Shown: positions 20,901 through 30,310, counted from the stretch's first letter. The stretch: DNA of 48,631 nt from Elusimicrobiota bacterium (GCA_016788905.1 JAEURZ010000022.1:1-48631); one strand, 5' to 3'. Numbers and translations: made by a program. The notes: generated from the letters alone by a model not told the origin.

Positions 20901-23242
20901 CCGATCAAAATAAGGGTGGGGACGTGTCCTTAACTGAACATTCTTTTCAAACGGTGGTTTCGGATATCGCTAAATTTGATCTATTTTCTCGGGATACACC
21001 TATGGAGCTCTGGTGGCGTTCGGTCGTGGAATCTGTTTGGCTTCAAGGAAATGAGGGGTTGGAATCCCGGGGAGAAATCCTTCAAACGTTACTGGGGTTT
21101 CTCGAGAATTCAGGAGAAACCATTTCCCATTCCCAAGTCCTTGACCTACGGTTTTTAACTCGTCAGATGATGTCCTTTTCTTTTCAGGAAACCTATCCTG
21201 ACCCGGAAACCCATTCCAGTGCGTTGGTCGATGATTTAGAGTCCCTGTTTAAAGATCATCGGTATTTGGATTTCGAAAAGTTAGGGTGGGCTTTAACTCG
21301 TTTTGTTAAACAAGGAATAAGCCTTTCAAAACCTGGCCATCCTGTCACAGTAAGGGCTCGGAATATAGATGGGAATAGGGTGTTTGAATTAAGGGGAGTG
21401 ACGGCACTATCCCCCCTCACGTCTTTTGACTCAAAGGAGGGGCAAGTCTTTCCTCTTTCAGGAAGAAACTTCAAGGGCAGGGATATTCCGACAGCGCTCT
21501 TGCCCCCCCCTTCAATCTCAGAGAATAAGTTTTCGCTTGAACTTGTTGTTCCCTTTTCAACCGATGACTTTGCCGCCTGGCATGTGTCCAAAGCAGACAT
21601 TGAAACGGTTGGGGGGTGGCTGGAAAAGATGTTTGAGTGGGAGAAAATTCGATATCTTAACATTCATCTGATGGTCAATACGAGCTTATCCGGGCCCATG
21701 CAAGCCGTTCGGTATGAGGACCAAACAACGATTTTCTTGAACCCCCATCGCGCCTCGAAAAAATCAATGGAGAAGGCGATGAACCAAATTGTGGCCGGTG
21801 TTCCAGAACTCCGAGCGGGAGGACCTGTCTTTGATTTGTTTTCTGAGATCACCATGAAGCACCTGGGAATTAAGCCGACTCGGTTCAATTCTTTACTCAA
21901 TATGTTTGTGGGGCATTCTTCGGAAAAGATTAAAAATCGACCCTGGTTGCATCTGGGTGGGGCTGTGGTATTTGAAAATTCACTTCGGGTGGCCTACATC
22001 GCCGGTTTCTATTCCCTTGCCCTCTGGGCAGGGGTGGGGGCCTTGGGGTCTTTTTATGTGGCCTATGTGGGAGGCGGAGTCATTCTCTGGGCCCTAACCC
22101 ATAAAATCATGAACCTGTTTTTGCGAAACTTCTTCCCCCATAAGAAAGTTCAAACTTTGACATGGACTGATGCTCTCTATAAGATCCCTGCAAGTTTTCT
22201 TGTTTCCGTTGTATTTCTCAGTGTTGGGTTTTATATTCCCCTGGAAAACTTAGCGGTTCTAAATCAGGTGATGGCGCTCGTTTCGTCCCCTGTTTTCTTG
22301 GGCGCGGTAACGATGACAACTCTATTTCAATCGAGTGTGGATGCTTACATTGCGTTTTCGAAACCCCATTGGGGCCGACATCTTCTCAATATGTTTCTTG
22401 GAAGACCAGAACCCGAAATTATCCCCCCACCCACTCGGTTGATTTTTTCCATTGATGTCAATGAAATTCGGGAGCGCGTCTCAACTGAAACACGCAGAAG
22501 AGAATCCGATCGTCAATATCTCGGGGCGATGATTTCCTCTCGTTCGTTCGGTTCGTCTTTGGCCGTAAGGCATCGGGCCGAAAATGTATCCCAAGAACAA
22601 AGACGAGTCGATCTCCAATCCTTGGCCTTGGAAGTGGCGGCTTTTGAGAAAAATTTGAAGATGAATCTGTCTTTTGCACTTCGTGAGATGGGGGAAGGCT
22701 ACAATAGGGAGATGGGCCTTTTGTCTTTCTCCGAGGCCGTGGAGTCCGCGCTTAAACATGATAAAGAACTTGGAATAGAGGTCTCAGCATCCCTCTTTAA
22801 GGCCGATCGCCAAGCTTATTTGAACCCTCAAGATATTGCGACGCGAGATCAGTTGCGTTTGGTCTCCTTGTTGAGTGAATCCAAGAATATTCCCCTCACG
22901 CTGATAGTCCCCGAAAACATTTCGAATACCGATGTTTCCTCCTTTTTGGAACGGCAAGGAATTCGAGTCGATTTGAAGTATTCCATGGTTTCAAAGACAA
23001 GAGAGCTCTTAAACGCCGAGTCGAAATATTCGGTGGAGAAATTGATGAAAAAGGTTCAAGGTGTTACCACTGTTTCCGAGTTGAGGCCCATGATGTTATT
23101 TTTTCACGATGCGAACGAATGGGCCATAGACCCACGTCTCGCCCAGCTCCTTTCCCTGTTTTATGGGGATTTGTATTACGATGTTCAAAAAGTCACGGGA
23201 GATCAGTTAACGCACCTGGTGGCGGTCTTGATTCAAGCCTAG
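17933..23242 (+). CDS. Giant secreted multidomain protein with an N-terminal TraB/ChaN-like region and an HD domain
   Basis: 1769 residues. Residues 1-24 (LLGAMFFLLHVPGAYA core) are a signal peptide. From about 95 to 560 there is an alpha/beta region that includes MVIHLQDIHDIEEAQRNLA, VGLEGAVGPFHLEPYR and, near the end, GVLVAGGFHTEGMVRLLRQKG, which resembles the ChaN/TraB haem-binding or hydrolase-like fold. Around 770-1000 is an HD phosphohydrolase-type domain with the metal motif IIHDTGK (His814, Asp815), a later HESVVFEM and DVSDGYRDM. Residues about 1350-1480 contain two hydrophobic blocks with several membrane helices. The last 250 residues are soluble and helical. Large proteins with this N-terminal unit occur in Omnitrophota and Elusimicrobiota (recollection). 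The cellular role is unknown. Confidence 0.75.
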   Translation: MCGSGFRVLLGAMFFLLHVPGAYAVESNFWQDRRSRSSERLKSPPTPFLASTSFVSSAGDLVPGRFSSPLFLGPSERSYRSSSGLGGLSSGKSEKIEWITSSLAAYGDIREVFQSSNPAAPMVIHLQDIHDIEEAQRNLAGILDALQREGGVDFVGLEGAVGPFHLEPYRASPFPDVTKTMADAFLKLGYLSGPEVAAITAKKVPFLWGVEDLGLYGDHIKAFQESEDHRSSLRESFNRVSFDLNEAQERFYSPELRALENHRKAYQSNREPLTSFVDHLWRVGTFNEIDFPNISLLLRSMDWEKKLDLKIVEKERAEFVKEITRKVPEAALVVLIQKSADYRKGSLPYGAYYRFLQPFCLANGISVASYTNFNNYISYVLLAERIQREALIDELESLDLAADSLLARTPEQKFLVAARRSLGRVDQLISHKLSPSEWYRYQKDRKFLEKIPGELSLLLGRPLDGVNSLTLESLAPFEKFCERALDRNKSLVENLLEKMKSEGRSSGVLVAGGFHTEGMVRLLRQKGVSFVVVTPRLSRVPEGGSPLDVFSRQPRPLEKLLAGDVIHLNFPLQTQAGTEAANLVSTRADGFLRQETSHVLWSSLRYFLEKLKRGFQGDNLEQFESFASPFKTIVGVSSRVFEFKGRSAMAVRVRKRNGTEQEFLIVSEPQGSKYVVDLPKNPLYQSPFLLDEISTMVSLYDFNWFGPMEFGPVSWAREYIPDFWISNRRAIRRFVPRLLGGLLYPSWEVKTEARMEEAHDAFIQRAIALGVPATVLNGIAAHMRRSRELANRISRDLNLSSGDRNDLRLAAIIHDTGKFHPDCVHSIASRAIFGPTADVQEELQKHESVVFEMMEREELPITENVARILKVHSALGPRSNEQLATIPGVTDRHIRLALLLAMIDVSDGYRDMHRPYIQTRVITNNEGFPTAEQLRREFQRYSNKLRETRRPYRHDLSEWADRKYDELLKKTWFRIATEKTLFEFIALRATDQNKGGDVSLTEHSFQTVVSDIAKFDLFSRDTPMELWWRSVVESVWLQGNEGLESRGEILQTLLGFLENSGETISHSQVLDLRFLTRQMMSFSFQETYPDPETHSSALVDDLESLFKDHRYLDFEKLGWALTRFVKQGISLSKPGHPVTVRARNIDGNRVFELRGVTALSPLTSFDSKEGQVFPLSGRNFKGRDIPTALLPPPSISENKFSLELVVPFSTDDFAAWHVSKADIETVGGWLEKMFEWEKIRYLNIHLMVNTSLSGPMQAVRYEDQTTIFLNPHRASKKSMEKAMNQIVAGVPELRAGGPVFDLFSEITMKHLGIKPTRFNSLLNMFVGHSSEKIKNRPWLHLGGAVVFENSLRVAYIAGFYSLALWAGVGALGSFYVAYVGGGVILWALTHKIMNLFLRNFFPHKKVQTLTWTDALYKIPASFLVSVVFLSVGFYIPLENLAVLNQVMALVSSPVFLGAVTMTTLFQSSVDAYIAFSKPHWGRHLLNMFLGRPEPEIIPPPTRLIFSIDVNEIRERVSTETRRRESDRQYLGAMISSRSFGSSLAVRHRAENVSQEQRRVDLQSLALEVAAFEKNLKMNLSFALREMGEGYNREMGLLSFSEAVESALKHDKELGIEVSASLFKADRQAYLNPQDIATRDQLRLVSLLSESKNIPLTLIVPENISNTDVSSFLERQGIRVDLKYSMVSKTRELLNAESKYSVEKLMKKVQGVTTVSELRPMMLFFHDANEWAIDPRLAQLLSLFYGDLYYDVQKVTGDQLTHLVAVLIQA

Positions 23243-23302
23243 TCGATCCCATTCGGGTTTGTTGTAAGACTGGTTTGGGAAAATTTAACGGAGAAAAAGA
23301 GA

Positions 23303-25123
23303 CTACTTTTTTTTAGGAAAGAGGATGTTGTGGCGGGTGAGAAGTCCAACGAGTTTTGACGCCGCGTCGGGATTTTGTTCCTGACCTGTCAGTCGTAGAT
23401 CCGCCGAGGAAAGCGCGCTTTCCCCTGAACAGATCTCGATAGCCAAGACAGGGAAATCGGGAATAAGCGCTTGGACCGCGGCGACATCGGCGAGCCCGAT
23501 GGCGTTGGTGGTGGACACCACCAAGAGCCCTGCGTCCAGGAGAATGTGGGCCACTTCGGCGAACCGACGAACGAGTTCCTGTTGGGTCGACTGGGTCCAA
23601 ATCATGTCGCTGTCAACGCCAAGAAGGACATTGGTCCCATCCAACATATAGGTGGCGTGGCCATCCTGGAAGAGATCTTTTTCAAGAGTGCGGGCGTAGC
23701 GATGTTTTCCGACACCGGACTTGCCAACAAACATGACCAACGCCGCCCGGTGCCCGAACCGTTGTGACCGTTCTTGGGGGGAGACACCCCCTTTAATCCA
23801 ATGGAAATCACGCAGACGGGCTTCTTCCCGGAGTTCTTCCTGATCGTCCCGTTCCGCGGAAATAATGATTCCCCCCCCCGCGATGTCGTAACCATCCACC
23901 AAAACGAAACGGGCTGTTGCTTCTCCTTGGGTGATGTCGTCAAAGGCGATGGGCTGTTTCGTTTCGAGAACAACATCCGCCACGTCATGACGCCCGACTT
24001 CGTGAATTTCTAAAACTTTCCCGGCGTCAGAGGCGTCCACCACTTTTTTGATTTCATGAAGGTGAACCGGAACCGCCTGGGTATGGATTTTGAGTTTGTA
24101 GTCCCGGCCTTTGATAAAGGGCTTCTTGCCCAGCCATATCATGTTGGCGCGGAATCGGGTACTGACGAGGGGTGGGGCCGCGGTGTGGCTCATGAGTTCG
24201 CCACGGGTGATGTAAATTTCTTCGTTTAAGGTAAACCCCGTTGACCACCCCGCGCCAATTTCTTGGCGGGGTGTTGCATTAAAGGCTTCAATGCTCTTGA
24301 TGACACTGGATTTATTGGAGGGAGAAAAGAAAACAGGATCCCCCACCTTCACCCGACCGGATTCCACGCGCCCCGCGATGATCCGACGATCGTCGCCCTG
24401 GCTGGTGAACTTATAAATGGCCTGTACAGGAAAACGAAGGGGGCGGTCAAGATGGGGAGGCGCTTTTTGGAATTCGTCCAGGGCTTCCAAGAGAGTGGGG
24501 CCCTTATACCAACCCATCTCTTGGCTTCGGATCGTAAGATTTTCACCATTTAAAGCGCTGGCGGGGATAAAACAATCGGGGTCAGGGGCCCCAATTCCCT
24601 TTAAAAAAGAGCGAAACTCTTGTTCGATTTTTAAAAAGAGAGTTTGATCGCGGTTCACCAGATCCATTTTATTCACAACCACTAGGATTTGTCTCACTCC
24701 CAACATGGAAAGCAAATACCCATGGCGCCGGCTGTTCTCTCGAACCCCTTCTTTGGCGTCGATAACCAACACGGCTGCCTCGGCCCGAGCGGCGCCGGAA
24801 ATCATGTTCTTGAGAAACTCGATATGGCCGGGGGCATCAATAAGAATATAGTCCCGTTTGTCTGTTTTGAAAAAGGATCGGGCGGTATCAATGGTAATGC
24901 CTTGGTCCTGTTCGTCCGTCAAGGCGTCTAAGAGAAAGGCATACTCGAAGGGTTTTCCCGTGCGGGAACATTCTTTGCGTACCGATTCCAATTTCCCTTC
25001 CGGGAGCGAACCCGTGTCGGCGAACAGCCGGCCCACGACGGTGCTCTTCCCGTGGTCCACATGACCCACGATGACAATGCTCATCTGTTCTCGGGTGTCC
25101 ACCCCAGGCAAAGAGGTCGTCAC
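23303..25123 (-). CDS. cysN: Sulfate adenylyltransferase subunit 1 fused to a decayed APS-kinase domain
   Basis: 606 residues. The N-terminal EF-Tu-like GTPase couples GTP hydrolysis to APS synthesis by CysD: G1 GHVDHGKS (20-27), [10 protein letters not shown] switch region, DAPGH, NKMDLV. Domains 2 and 3 follow to about residue 440. The C-terminal 150 residues are homologous in order to APS kinase (CysC), but the P-loop reads GKSGVGKH, with His instead of Ser/Thr, DGDNVR has become DGTNVL, and the CxxRDPKGLYxxAR substrate segment is missing. Kinase activity is therefore doubtful, which would leave APS as the product. The start overlaps cysD (GTGA). Confidence 0.9.
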   Translation of the reverse strand: MTTSLPGVDTREQMSIVIVGHVDHGKSTVVGRLFADTGSLPEGKLESVRKECSRTGKPFEYAFLLDALTDEQDQGITIDTARSFFKTDKRDYILIDAPGHIEFLKNMISGAARAEAAVLVIDAKEGVRENSRRHGYLLSMLGVRQILVVVNKMDLVNRDQTLFLKIEQEFRSFLKGIGAPDPDCFIPASALNGENLTIRSQEMGWYKGPTLLEALDEFQKAPPHLDRPLRFPVQAIYKFTSQGDDRRIIAGRVESGRVKVGDPVFFSPSNKSSVIKSIEAFNATPRQEIGAGWSTGFTLNEEIYITRGELMSHTAAPPLVSTRFRANMIWLGKKPFIKGRDYKLKIHTQAVPVHLHEIKKVVDASDAGKVLEIHEVGRHDVADVVLETKQPIAFDDITQGEATARFVLVDGYDIAGGGIIISAERDDQEELREEARLRDFHWIKGGVSPQERSQRFGHRAALVMFVGKSGVGKHRYARTLEKDLFQDGHATYMLDGTNVLLGVDSDMIWTQSTQQELVRRFAEVAHILLDAGLLVVSTTNAIGLADVAAVQALIPDFPVLAIEICSGESALSSADLRLTGQEQNPDAASKLVGLLTRHNILFPKKK

Positions 25124-26022
25124 ATGTACCCTTCGCGGCGCAGTTCTTCGAGACCGTGTTTGCCGTCTTGCAACCGGCCCGAGCGTTCCGCAACGTTTTT
25201 AAGTTTTCCGCTTTTCAGTTCCGTAATAATATCGTCCACGTTCCGGGCTTGGCTTTCGATGGGGGCTTGGCAGGGGCCACAGCCCAAACTTCGGTAACGC
25301 GTTCCCGCCCCCTGATCGTAATAAAGGGATACGGTGGGGATATTTTCCCGTTTAATGTATTCCCAGATATGAAGCTCGGTCCAATCCAATAAGGGGTGAA
25401 TGCGAACGTGGGTGCCTGGGGCGAAATCGGTTTTAAACTGATTCCAAAATTCCGGGGGTTGTTCCCCCACATCCCAGGCGCTGTTTTTGTCCCGGGGAGA
25501 GAAATAGCGCTCTTTCGAGCGGCTTCCTTCTTCATCGGCTCGGGCACCCACAATGACGCCATGGTACGGGGCCCGATCGGGATCTATTTCGTATTGACCT
25601 GAGGTGTGGTTAAGTTTTTGTCTTGGCCAAGTGCCATTCAGCGTGTTGGCCAGGGCGTCTTTTTTCAAAAGGCCACAACATTCCACTCGAGACAATTTAT
25701 CGGGATGGCCCTCCGGAAGATGTTGGGTGGCCGGAAACGTTCGACCGGCCTTAATGGCTTCAACATTCTGGCCGACGATCATGGTCAGTTTATATTCCAG
25801 GGCCAATCGTTCCCGATAGGCAATCATCTCTGGAAGTTTATAACTGGTGTCGATGTGAACCAAAGGAAAGGGGACATGTCCAAAAAAAGCTTTGCGCGCG
25901 AGCCAAAGCAAGACCGTGGAATCTTTCCCAATGGACCACAGCATGCAGAGACGTTCAAAATGACGGAACGCCTCTCGGAAGATATAGACACTCTGTTGTT
26001 CCAACTGATCCAAATGATTCAT
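25120..26022 (-). CDS. cysD: Sulfate adenylyltransferase subunit 2
   Basis: 300 residues, the PP-loop ATP pyrophosphatase subunit that adenylylates sulfate. The PP-loop is SIGKDS at residues 30-35, followed by [52 protein letters not shown] and [14 protein letters not shown], all standard CysD signatures; the length is also normal. It is the first gene of a two-gene operon and its stop overlaps the cysN start. No APS/PAPS reductase or sulfotransferase gene is in the window, so the destination of the activated sulfate is not visible here. Confidence 0.95.
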   Translation of the reverse strand: MNHLDQLEQQSVYIFREAFRHFERLCMLWSIGKDSTVLLWLARKAFFGHVPFPLVHIDTSYKLPEMIAYRERLALEYKLTMIVGQNVEAIKAGRTFPATQHLPEGHPDKLSRVECCGLLKKDALANTLNGTWPRQKLNHTSGQYEIDPDRAPYHGVIVGARADEEGSRSKERYFSPRDKNSAWDVGEQPPEFWNQFKTDFAPGTHVRIHPLLDWTELHIWEYIKRENIPTVSLYYDQGAGTRYRSLGCGPCQAPIESQARNVDDIITELKSGKLKNVAERSGRLQDGKHGLEELRREGYM

Positions 26023-26199
26023 GGGCGAAGGGAGTCCTAAATGTTGGCCTTCAGATTGAACAAGGATATTTTACAAAATTAGATCTGGTCGTGTTTGGCG
26101 TGGGGAAACATTCCGGAGAAGGATCCATCCCTTTCTGCGGGCAGGGGATCTCTGTAATGGGTTGGCTGGTTGAAATGGGAAGTTTTGGAAGCTACATCG

Positions 26200-28578
26200 T
26201 TAGTTCTGGACCACGACCTTTAACGTTTTACTCCTTAAGTTACTTTTGATCAAAACGAGGTAGACGCCGCTGGCGACCCTCTGGCCCTCTATATTGCGGC
26301 CATCCCAGACGGTTTCCCCATTTTGTTCATTGATAGATAATTCGCGAACGAGGGCACCCGTAATCGTAAAGACCCGAACGTGGGCATCCAGAGGAATGGA
26401 GGAAAAAAAAATCCCTCTGGGATGGAGGTTGGGCTGAAATGGGTTAGGATAGGCTCGAACGTCTTGAAGTGACCCCTCAGTGAAGGAAAATTGAAGGGCT
26501 GTAACTGACAGCTTCGGGAGTGTCACCTGGAATCGGGGTTCCCCTTTTGTCGAGGGGAGAAGAGAAGAAACGTCGGAGCTATTGAACCCGGACCGTTGGA
26601 TTTCGTTTGGTGTGGCCACCGTGTTGCGAGAATCAATCGCGGAGCCCGAAATCACGCTCCCCTGCTCAAAGGTTAAAGGGAAACTGAAATTATCGAAATC
26701 AAGATTAACGGAGACGCTGTTGTCTTTGTTTCGGTTCACCATCAGGAGTGAGATTTCTTTATTGGCAGAGTCGAGAGTGGCCAAGGCGTCGACCGTTGGG
26801 ATAGAGGTTTCTCCAGGCATCCACCCCACAGGTTCAGACGTGAACGTTGTCCCGGTCACTTGGACGTCCACGAGTGTGGGTTTGAGGTAATCTTTGTAAA
26901 GCGTCTCCACATAAAAGGGACCATGACGAATAAGGGTGGCGTTAAATCCGGCAGTGAGAGTAAACTCCACGAGGGATGAACTTTCGTTTAACAGATCGAA
27001 CTGGTTGACCAATCGAATGCCCTGGCGGAGAAAGGTGTTTTTCATGGAAGCCATGAAAAGCGTGGATTGGAGATTTTGTGGGAAGAAAAAATTACTATTC
27101 CCTGTCGTTGTGGTGGTCTGTGCCGCGTATTCAGTAACCGCGATTTGGATCTGAGGGTTTCCCGACTCGGCAATGAGGGATTTTAAACTGATAATTTCTT
27201 CCTCAAAAAAGAGAGGGGACCCCATGAGCGCGTTATAAACGGTTGTTTCATCGAGCATACGATTATCGCGTCCCGTGGCATAAACATGAATCGATAAAAA
27301 ATCCATTTGGGTCGCGGCCCCAGCGAGAAGATCTTGATTCCAGTTGGGATCCACAATCCCTGTCATATACCCATCCGACGGTTTGTGCCCTCCTACAGCA
27401 CCGACAAAAATGGTGGGGTCTACCGCTTTCATGGCGTCAGAGAAATCTCGAAAGGCATTGATGTAATTGTCTGTGTTCGGTTGAGTGTATCCCCCGGGGT
27501 TGGGCAAAGATCCCGGTTCGGGAGCGATTTGGTTCCAAATTTCGTTTCCCACCTCCCAATATTTGACATGGTAAGGGGTCGATCGACCGTTGGCTGCGCG
27601 TTGGGCGCCGAAAGGAGTCGATGGTGATCCGTTGCAATATTCGACCCACTGGGCTGCGATGGTAGGTCCAGAGGCTAAATTGACGATAAAGACAGGCGTC
27701 CATCCTTGGGCCTCGGACATTTGGAGAAATTCGTCCACACCAAAATCATTGTAATAGGGTTTTTTATCGAAGCCATCTCCGGCGGTTTGAGTGTAATAGT
27801 GAAACACGCTCACATTTGATTTTCTCAAATCTCGAGGGCCCACAGCTTTTTTCCAGTCGTAAGCGTTGGCCTCACTCCCAGAACCGAAGCGCATGGTTTT
27901 CATCCCCAATTCTCCAAAGGCATTGAATAGGGCAGGAGAGAGGCCACTTTGGGTGACCGTGGGGATAAGACTTAAGTTATCAATCCAAACTGTTCCTGTT
28001 CCGTTAAATTGAAGAAGAAAAAGACCGTTGACTTGACTGTCTGTGACGGTGAAGGACCCTGAATATTGGGTCCAGCTGGAAGCAATGGAAGGGTGAATTC
28101 CTGAATTTGAAACGATGGAATAAAGGGTATTGGGATCGATCATTGAAACCGTGATGTTTCCCCCGTAGCTGGATTGTTTTGCCCAGAATGAATATGTGTA
28201 GGTTTGTCCCGACTCCACCCAGACCGCGGTTTGGACCATTGCCACAATGCTCCCGGAGAGAAAGGTGTTAATGACGGTTTTGGCGGAACATCTATCCCCA
28301 TATCTTTCCGTGCAATCTTGGGAAATGGAGGCAGTGGCCGTTTGGATAACGGAGGTCCACTTTTGATCTAGGGACCACTCGAACCCACGATCGAGGATCC
28401 GTTCGTCAAAAAGGCGGTTTTGAACTTTTTGGTTGTCGTTGACCTGAGCGTTCGATCCAAACAGAGTCGTGGCGGAACTGATTTTATTGAAGTCCAATAC
28501 GACCACTTCGGTCGCCATTGTGGTTCCCCAACATAATACTCCAATGGCAAATCCAAAAGCCGCATTTTTGAAATTCAT
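26200..28578 (-). CDS. Secreted GH51-like alpha-L-arabinofuranosidase with carbohydrate-binding and sorting domains
   Basis: 792 residues with a Sec signal peptide (cleaved near residue 22, after GTTMAT). Residues about 65-205 are a jelly-roll carbohydrate-binding module of the CBM4/9 style, ending in GTVWIDNLSLIP. A TIM barrel follows: KYWEVGNEIW carries the acid/base Glu near 345, and IAVTEYAAQ carries the nucleophile candidate near 482, as in GH51 and clan GH-A. The last 80 residues (YPNPFQP near the start, DGRNIEGQRVASGVYLVLI later) are a FlgD-like/T9SS type-A-like domain, suggesting outer-surface sorting. The substrate is inferred as arabinoxylan-like polysaccharide, with GH39/GH30-type enzymes as alternatives. 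Confidence 0.8.
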   Translation of the reverse strand: MNFKNAAFGFAIGVLCWGTTMATEVVVLDFNKISSATTLFGSNAQVNDNQKVQNRLFDERILDRGFEWSLDQKWTSVIQTATASISQDCTERYGDRCSAKTVINTFLSGSIVAMVQTAVWVESGQTYTYSFWAKQSSYGGNITVSMIDPNTLYSIVSNSGIHPSIASSWTQYSGSFTVTDSQVNGLFLLQFNGTGTVWIDNLSLIPTVTQSGLSPALFNAFGELGMKTMRFGSGSEANAYDWKKAVGPRDLRKSNVSVFHYYTQTAGDGFDKKPYYNDFGVDEFLQMSEAQGWTPVFIVNLASGPTIAAQWVEYCNGSPSTPFGAQRAANGRSTPYHVKYWEVGNEIWNQIAPEPGSLPNPGGYTQPNTDNYINAFRDFSDAMKAVDPTIFVGAVGGHKPSDGYMTGIVDPNWNQDLLAGAATQMDFLSIHVYATGRDNRMLDETTVYNALMGSPLFFEEEIISLKSLIAESGNPQIQIAVTEYAAQTTTTTGNSNFFFPQNLQSTLFMASMKNTFLRQGIRLVNQFDLLNESSSLVEFTLTAGFNATLIRHGPFYVETLYKDYLKPTLVDVQVTGTTFTSEPVGWMPGETSIPTVDALATLDSANKEISLLMVNRNKDNSVSVNLDFDNFSFPLTFEQGSVISGSAIDSRNTVATPNEIQRSGFNSSDVSSLLPSTKGEPRFQVTLPKLSVTALQFSFTEGSLQDVRAYPNPFQPNLHPRGIFFSSIPLDAHVRVFTITGALVRELSINEQNGETVWDGRNIEGQRVASGVYLVLIKSNLRSKTLKVVVQN

Positions 28579-28605
28579 TTGGGATTTCTCCAGCGTTCCT
28601 TCCCC

Positions 28606-28634
28606 ATTATATGAGGATCTTTGATTTTAAACAA
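28606..28634 (-). promoter_or_regulatory. Promoter of the GH51-like gene
   Basis: On the minus strand TTGTTT (complement of 28629-28634), a 17-nt spacer and a perfect TATAAT (complement of 28606-28611). The start codon at 28578 is 27 nt further on, with GGAGA about 8 nt before it, so this is a leadered mRNA. Confidence 0.6.
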
Positions 28635-28699
28635 GTCGCTCCAGGTGCAGGAGAAATTTGTGTTCTGAGCAAAGAACATGTTTCTTGTTGTGGGTTCCG

Positions 28700-28912
28700 T
28701 TACTTGTAAGGAAGGATTTGTTGCCGGATTTTATTTTTGAGCGGCTCGTATTCGGGGTCTTTGTGGACCAGAATAGCCCCGAGACTCAGTGCGGTCGCGG
28801 CAATCCAGGCGTCGGCAACGGAAAGCCGGGTCGATTGCATGTCATTTTCTCCAATCACATGTAATTTTATTTTAAGAGCATGTGTCTCGTAGCGAATGCA
28901 GCTATTTGTCAA
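28700..28912 (-). pseudogene. C-terminal fragment of a VapC-type PIN-domain toxin
   Basis: The last 40 or so residues match the C-terminal half of a PIN ribonuclease: STRLSVADAWIAATALSLGAILVHKDPEYEPLKN, with the Asp of the DxWIAA motif and the later Asp of HKD. The N-terminal half with the first two acidic residues is absent and the upstream codons are not PIN-like. No VapB antitoxin gene is adjacent; the next gene upstream on the strand is the AbiEi-like gene. I read it as a dead remnant of a toxin-antitoxin locus at the left edge of the accessory island. Confidence 0.6.
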
Positions 28913-28931
28913 TCTCGTGCGAAGGCGTTTA

Positions 28932-29546
28932 TCAGAAGCCTATTTTTTTGAGGTATTGGGTGAGCGCTGGAAAGGCGAATCGAGTGGCGTATTCCCTGAT
29001 TTTTTGGGAATCCAAATCCCATTTTTTATTGCGGGAATACGGAACGCCCAAGGGGGACCGTGGAACGAGCCCCAGGTAGGCCAGATCCAGAAAGGCTTTT
29101 TCTTTTTCGGCCATGGGGAAGGTCCCTTTGTTTGAGTGGCTTTGCTGAAAACCCCAAAACAGGCGGGCCGGGAGGTGGTGGATATGAAAATCGGCCAAAG
29201 ACGTATGGAGCCGGGCGGGGCGGCCTGTGGTGACGGCATACACCGCCCGGGGGACTTCGTCGATGGCACCCTGCCTGGAAAGCGCGGTGTAAAGAGAAAT
29301 GTAACTGGGCGAGGGAAAAGTGAGGTGTTGGACGGCTTCTGCAGGGTCCAGCGGATCGTCCAGTCGGTTGGCCCACACGCCCCTTTTGAGTTGGGTCAAC
29401 AGTTTTTTACCAGCGAGCCGTTGGAGCGCGTGGGTCGTTGCCGCAGGTTTAAGTCCCGTGAGTGTGAGAATGTCGGACGTTCTGAAAAACCGCAACCCCT
29501 GACTTTTAATAAGCCGTAAAATGTCCGTGGCTGGGAGTGTTTTCAT
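28932..29546 (-). CDS. AbiEi-type antitoxin/transcriptional regulator
   Basis: 204 residues. The N-terminal 60 residues form a winged helix (FFRTSDILTLTGLKPAATTHALQRLAGKKLLTQLKRGVW), followed by an AbiEi-like C-terminal domain with SPSYISLYTALSRQGAID and FPMAEKEKAFLDLAYLG, both typical of the family. In type IV AbiE systems this protein represses the operon and neutralises the AbiEii nucleotidyltransferase toxin. Its start overlaps the AbiEii stop by 4 nt. Here it is the second gene of the operon, whereas in typical abiE loci the antitoxin comes first. Confidence 0.82.
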   Translation of the reverse strand: MKTLPATDILRLIKSQGLRFFRTSDILTLTGLKPAATTHALQRLAGKKLLTQLKRGVWANRLDDPLDPAEAVQHLTFPSPSYISLYTALSRQGAIDEVPRAVYAVTTGRPARLHTSLADFHIHHLPARLFWGFQQSHSNKGTFPMAEKEKAFLDLAYLGLVPRSPLGVPYSRNKKWDLDSQKIREYATRFAFPALTQYLKKIGF

Positions 29547-30304
29547 AGTGACTCCGCCAGATGTCGCTCAACGGTTTCTTTCATCATCTGAAATCCCGCT
29601 GGATTGCCGTAGAGGGTTTCTAAGTCTTCTGGAAGGAACGGAAGCACTTGTTCGCGGAAATCGCCCAGAGAAAAACCGTTCGCCTTGTTCACCGCCCTCT
29701 CCCTCTCTTCCGAAGTGAGATCGTCGAATTTTTGAAACGGTGTCCTTGGAAATTGAGAATACAAGTGATGGAGGTCAAACAGGTCCCGAGCGGCAACGCG
29801 GGAAGGCGATCCTAAGGCGCGGATCTTTTGGGCGATCATTTCTTTGGGCCCATAGTGGGCGGCCACGAACGGCGGAAGGAAGGCCATTTCTAAAATTTCA
29901 GGGGTTGGGGTTGCCCGATCCGCTGCGATGTCCGGGGTGCGTCGGCTGAATTCCAGCCGGGTTGAAAGTCGGGTGCCTCCCATCACTGTCAATAGGATTT
30001 TCCATCGTTGGGTTGTCTCCGTTTGTTTAGGGGCCGAAAACTGCAGGCCGATGACGCCCTGAGGGCGAAGCCCGGCGGTAAGGGCTGGCCCCCCCAGTAT
30101 GTGGTCGACCGCATGTCGAAGTGTACGCACGGGAAGTCGCGGGGAAACGTCGATGTCCATGTCTTCCGAAAGTCGGGGCGAACGATGGAAAAAGCGAAGG
30201 CAAATTCCTCCCTTCACAGCATAGGGCCGGAGGGCCAGTCGGGAGGCCAACTGCCGCAGGGCATGCAAGTGAAACAGTTCGCGAACGCGAAAAGAAGGGT
30301 CCAT
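29543..30304 (-). CDS. AbiEii-type nucleotidyltransferase toxin
   Basis: 253 residues of the DUF1814/AbiEii family. The N-terminal nucleotidyltransferase motif is KGGICLRFF (residues 31-39) followed by RLSEDMDID, where Asp48 and Asp50 are the metal-binding pair of the GS-x-SxDxD type. Further family motifs are AHYGPKEMIAQKIRALG (Lys catalytic region) and ARDLFDLHHL. AbiEii toxins modify the 3' ends of tRNAs or similar targets. All visible catalytic residues are intact, so it is probably functional. The ATG is 6 nt after a -10 hexamer, so the transcript is probably leaderless. Confidence 0.85.
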   Translation of the reverse strand: MDPSFRVRELFHLHALRQLASRLALRPYAVKGGICLRFFHRSPRLSEDMDIDVSPRLPVRTLRHAVDHILGGPALTAGLRPQGVIGLQFSAPKQTETTQRWKILLTVMGGTRLSTRLEFSRRTPDIAADRATPTPEILEMAFLPPFVAAHYGPKEMIAQKIRALGSPSRVAARDLFDLHHLYSQFPRTPFQKFDDLTSEERERAVNKANGFSLGDFREQVLPFLPEDLETLYGNPAGFQMMKETVERHLAESL

Positions 30305-30310
30305 AAGTTG

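Noticed and set aside
26023-26199. Possible regulatory RNA or terminator between cysD and the GH51-like gene
   Set aside because: Only an imperfect GATCC...GGGGATC pairing is visible, with no U-tract, so nothing can be supported.
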